This document shows, in pieces, positions 39,156-41,326 of a stretch of 41,326 nucleotides of DNA (position 1 is the first letter of the stretch; each line of letters opens with the position of its first letter). Position numbers and translations under genes: made by a program. Below the pieces are notes generated by a model. That model did no database searches, had not been told where the DNA came from, and worked only from the letters and a program-made list of their open reading frames with translations. Source of the DNA: a virus; the IMG/VR virus record IMGVR_UViG_3300026521_000232, positions 1 to 41,326 of that record; one strand, written 5' to 3'.

Positions 39156-39701
39156 ATGTATAATAAGATTATTTTAGCTGGGCATCTAACAAGAGATATT
39201 GAGATGAAATATACTCAAGGTGGTACTGCAATAGGAAACACGTCTATTGCATCAACACGAAAGTTCAAATCTCAATCAGGTGAACAGAAAGAGGAAACGC
39301 TTTTTGTGGAGATTGCTTTTTTTGGGCGAACTGCTGAAGTAGCGAACCAGTATTTACGTAAGGGTAGCAAAATTCTAGTAGATGGTAGGCTAAAGCTTGA
39401 CCAGTGGACGGCTCAAGATGGTACAAAACGCTCAAAGCACTCAGTCGTTGTTGAGAGTATGACAATGCTTGGTGGAAGAGATGATGCACAACAAGGTGGT
39501 GGATATAACCAAGCACCTCAGCAGAATCAAAACAACTACCAACCGACTCAACAGCAAGGTGGATACCAACAAAATAGTGGTTCTGCCTATGGCACACCTG
39601 CTCAACAGCAACAAGCACCACAGGAAACAAACCAACAACAAGTACCTGCGTCTAACAACATACCAGAAATTGACATCAACGACGATGAAATACCGTTTTA
39701 G
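39156..39701 (+). CDS. ssb: Single-stranded DNA-binding protein, second copy
   Basis: Counterpart of 6600-7145. The OB fold has minor changes near the start (DIEMKYTQ for DIDIKYTQ), the Gln-rich linker one (TQQQGG for TQQKGG), and the acidic tip reads NDDEIPF. All key parts are kept. Confidence 0.93.
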   Translation: MYNKIILAGHLTRDIEMKYTQGGTAIGNTSIASTRKFKSQSGEQKEETLFVEIAFFGRTAEVANQYLRKGSKILVDGRLKLDQWTAQDGTKRSKHSVVVESMTMLGGRDDAQQGGGYNQAPQQNQNNYQPTQQQGGYQQNSGSAYGTPAQQQQAPQETNQQQVPASNNIPEIDINDDEIPF

Positions 39702-39709
39702 GAGTTGAT

Positions 39710-40105
39710 ATGGATTATTTTTATGAAACACTCCTGAGTGAGTTTAAGAAAGAAGCAAGAGAGGAGGCTATAATTAAGCACGGTACAGTTACGCGTGCTT
39801 ATGTAGATGCAGTAGCGAACGATAAGCTACTAAAGTTAAAAGAAAGCCTCCTGAGTGCTGGAGGAGATGATTATCTTTTGGGGAAATTTATAGCTCTAGA
39901 AATTGAGTATAAAGCAAGAAAAGAAAAAGACAAAATACTAAAAATGATGAGCAAAAAGAAAATAAAAAGTGGTGAGTCTTTTGAGGATATGGGGATTGTG
40001 TTAAGATGCACAAAGTCGAATACTCAATCTGTATTTTCAAAAGCGATTAAAAAGATTTCTACACCAACAACATCAAAAATTTTTAAGGGATACAATTATG
40101 TTTAA
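39710..40105 (+). CDS. Unknown basic early protein, second copy (131 aa)
   Basis: Counterpart of 7154-7549 with about a dozen substitutions (for example ALEIEYKARKEKDKILKMMS). Length, basic helix and C-terminal KGYNYV are kept. Confidence 0.7.
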   Translation: MDYFYETLLSEFKKEAREEAIIKHGTVTRAYVDAVANDKLLKLKESLLSAGGDDYLLGKFIALEIEYKARKEKDKILKMMSKKKIKSGESFEDMGIVLRCTKSNTQSVFSKAIKKISTPTTSKIFKGYNYV

Positions 40106-40253
40106 AATGGTAGTTTGTGATGATGGATACGTGCGTTTTAAATTAAGACGCACAAAAAGAGGTGAGGTACTTGAGGGTTTTGTTGAAAGTGGACTACCTA
40201 AAAATAGATTTTTTTATGAGATTTACAAAGTATTTAACTGGAGGAGAGTGTGA
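40098..40253 (+). CDS. Small basic protein, second copy (51 aa)
   Basis: Counterpart of 7542-7697, with a few changes (MFKMVVCDDG, GEVLEGFVES, NWRRV). The frame stays open and both overlaps are kept, which supports it as a gene. Confidence 0.6.
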   Translation: MFKMVVCDDGYVRFKLRRTKRGEVLEGFVESGLPKNRFFYEIYKVFNWRRV

Positions 40254-40810
40254 AAAAACCAAACAATAATACTCAAAAAGCATTCGCATTGTCTGCAATA
40301 ATTGGGGCATTGATGATGAGTGGGACGAATGGAGACGTGAAGTTGAGTGCATTAAAAGTGCAAATAGATAGAGCGATGAAAGTATTTAGCGTTAAAGCAC
40401 CAATTCATTATTATAGAATTTCTGATGCAGTTAAGCAGATTATTGTTGAGTTAAAGGAGTTCAATAATGAGGTTACTATTGATGAAGTGAATGTATACAT
40501 TGAGATGCTTTGTTCTTTGATACCTAAAAGCGATTTTAAAGCATTTTTAGGAGTAGTGCCGTACAGAACATCTATTCAAGTGAGAGATGAGAAGAAAAGC
40601 CGTTTGCTTGTTTCTGTATTAGAGCTTGATAAAATGCTCAATGATGCGTTTAAAACAAATGCTACGGCAACAAGAGAGGGTCTTGGAAATATCTTATCAA
40701 AACCACTAAAGACAAAAAAAGCAAAAGTAGATAAAAGAGATAAGGCAAAACCAAAAGCATTAAAGATGATTAAAAATAGGGCTAAGTGGAATAGAAAGAG
40801 AGTGCAGTAG
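40250..40810 (+). CDS. Last gene of the plus-strand operon, second copy (186 aa)
   Basis: Counterpart of 7694-8254 with the same protein sequence; the first 145 bases carry silent changes, the rest none. The GTG start with GGAGGAG upstream is kept. Confidence 0.7.
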   Translation: MKKPNNNTQKAFALSAIIGALMMSGTNGDVKLSALKVQIDRAMKVFSVKAPIHYYRISDAVKQIIVELKEFNNEVTIDEVNVYIEMLCSLIPKSDFKAFLGVVPYRTSIQVRDEKKSRLLVSVLELDKMLNDAFKTNATATREGLGNILSKPLKTKKAKVDKRDKAKPKALKMIKNRAKWNRKRVQ

Positions 40811-40895
40811 AAAAACTACTGCACAAGATTACAACATTGTTGTAGAAATTTTTAGAGTGTGATTGTAGATGAAAGGAAAAACACCTACAAAATTA

Positions 40896-41326
40896 TTATA
40901 CACTAATTGAGTGCATAAAGTCAAGTAAACTCTTAATTAATGCCTCTCTTCCTTTTCCATTTTCGTAAAATTTTATATTTGAAGCAAAAAAAGGCTCAAC
41001 AAGGATACACGCACTTTTACCCCTACACACAAACCCAGCACCTCTATCCTCGTTTTTCAAGCTTACTTTTTTTACTCCCCTATCTCTATTTTTTAGATTT
41101 TTACTAAAGATATTGTTCATCTTTTTAGCTAACTCAAAACCTTTTTTTGAGCAGTATAGGACTTCGTGACCATTCGCATTTTTATTTGATGAAGCATTAA
41201 AGTGAAGAGATATGCTTACGTCTGCACCCCATTCGTCTATTCGCTTGTGCAACTCTTTCATTCGTGCAGTATATCCACTTAATTCGTCGCTACGCTCAAA
41301 GATTTCAACTTCAAAATCTGAGCCAA
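40896..41326 (-). CDS. Amidase endolysin, second copy, partial (cut by window edge)
   Basis: Counterpart of 8340-8891 from about residue 41 to the end; the N-terminal part with the first zinc ligand lies beyond the window. Visible are SLHFN, GHEVLY and ILVEPFF. No difference from the left copy was found in this stretch. Confidence 0.9.
   Translation of the reverse strand, partial: GSDFEVEIFERSDELSGYTARMKELHKRIDEWGADVSISLHFNASSNKNANGHEVLYCSKKGFELAKKMNNIFSKNLKNRDRGVKKVSLKNEDRGAGFVCRGKSACILVEPFFASNIKFYENGKGREALIKSLLDFMHSISV

Larger units (their letters stand above)
32560..41326. repeat. Right copy of the long diverged direct repeat
   Basis: Second copy of bases 1-8770, about 32.56 kb away. Base 32560 matches base 1, and the window ends at the equivalent of base 8770, inside the amidase gene. 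Together with the unique stretch 8771-32559 it makes one genome unit plus about 27 percent. See the left copy for the pattern of differences. Confidence 0.95.

Overview
The window holds one complete genome unit of an AT-rich, contractile-tailed double-stranded DNA phage, plus about 8.8 kb of a second, slightly different copy. Bases 1-8770 reappear at 32560-41326, a period of about 32.56 kb. The two copies are collinear, and no stop or frameshift was noticed in either, but they are not identical: blocks with almost no differences alternate with blocks carrying many. This fits a circular or circularly permuted phage genome read past its own start through two strain variants, or two related phages in tandem. 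No integrase, Mu-type transposase or C1-type repressor was recognised in the full unit, which argues mildly for virion or episomal DNA. The host is probably Gram-negative because a spanin-like gene pair is present. Campylobacterota is a guess from base composition and general style only.

Layout. Left part, minus strand (1-2838; second copy 32213-35395): a replication initiator carrying tandem 15-bp repeats inside its gene, small early genes of unknown function, and a divergent ThyX-like flavoprotein. Plus strand (3122-8254; second copy 35678-40810): a recombination and replication operon with a RecT-like annealase, YqaJ exonuclease, SSB and many small unknowns. Minus strand 8340-29556, read right to left: small and large terminase, portal, Mu F-like head protein, protease/scaffold, decoration protein, DUF2184 capsid, connector proteins, sheath, tube, tail chaperones with a likely -1 frameshift, tape measure, a Pam3-like compact baseplate, tail fibre, and a lysis cassette. 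Minus strand 29587-32216: two small genes with their own promoters, a VRR-NUC nuclease, an AntA/ORF6C antirepressor, a tRNA with anticodon CAU, an HNH nuclease and an unknown gene.

Regulation. Five different promoters (eight with the repeated copies) share the same unusually long sequence: TTGACA-type -35, exactly 17 bp of spacer containing AATAATTAGTA-like DNA, then TATAAT and a conserved start of the transcript. They drive early genes in both directions and lead into the late module, so they look like one regulon under a common phage or host regulator. The 283-bp divergent intergenic region (2839-3121) contains an unusually GC-rich, foldable segment, and another hairpin-rich region lies between the tRNA and the antirepressor.

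All functional names come from reading motifs and gene order by eye. No database search was run. Small early proteins are left unnamed where nothing was recognised.
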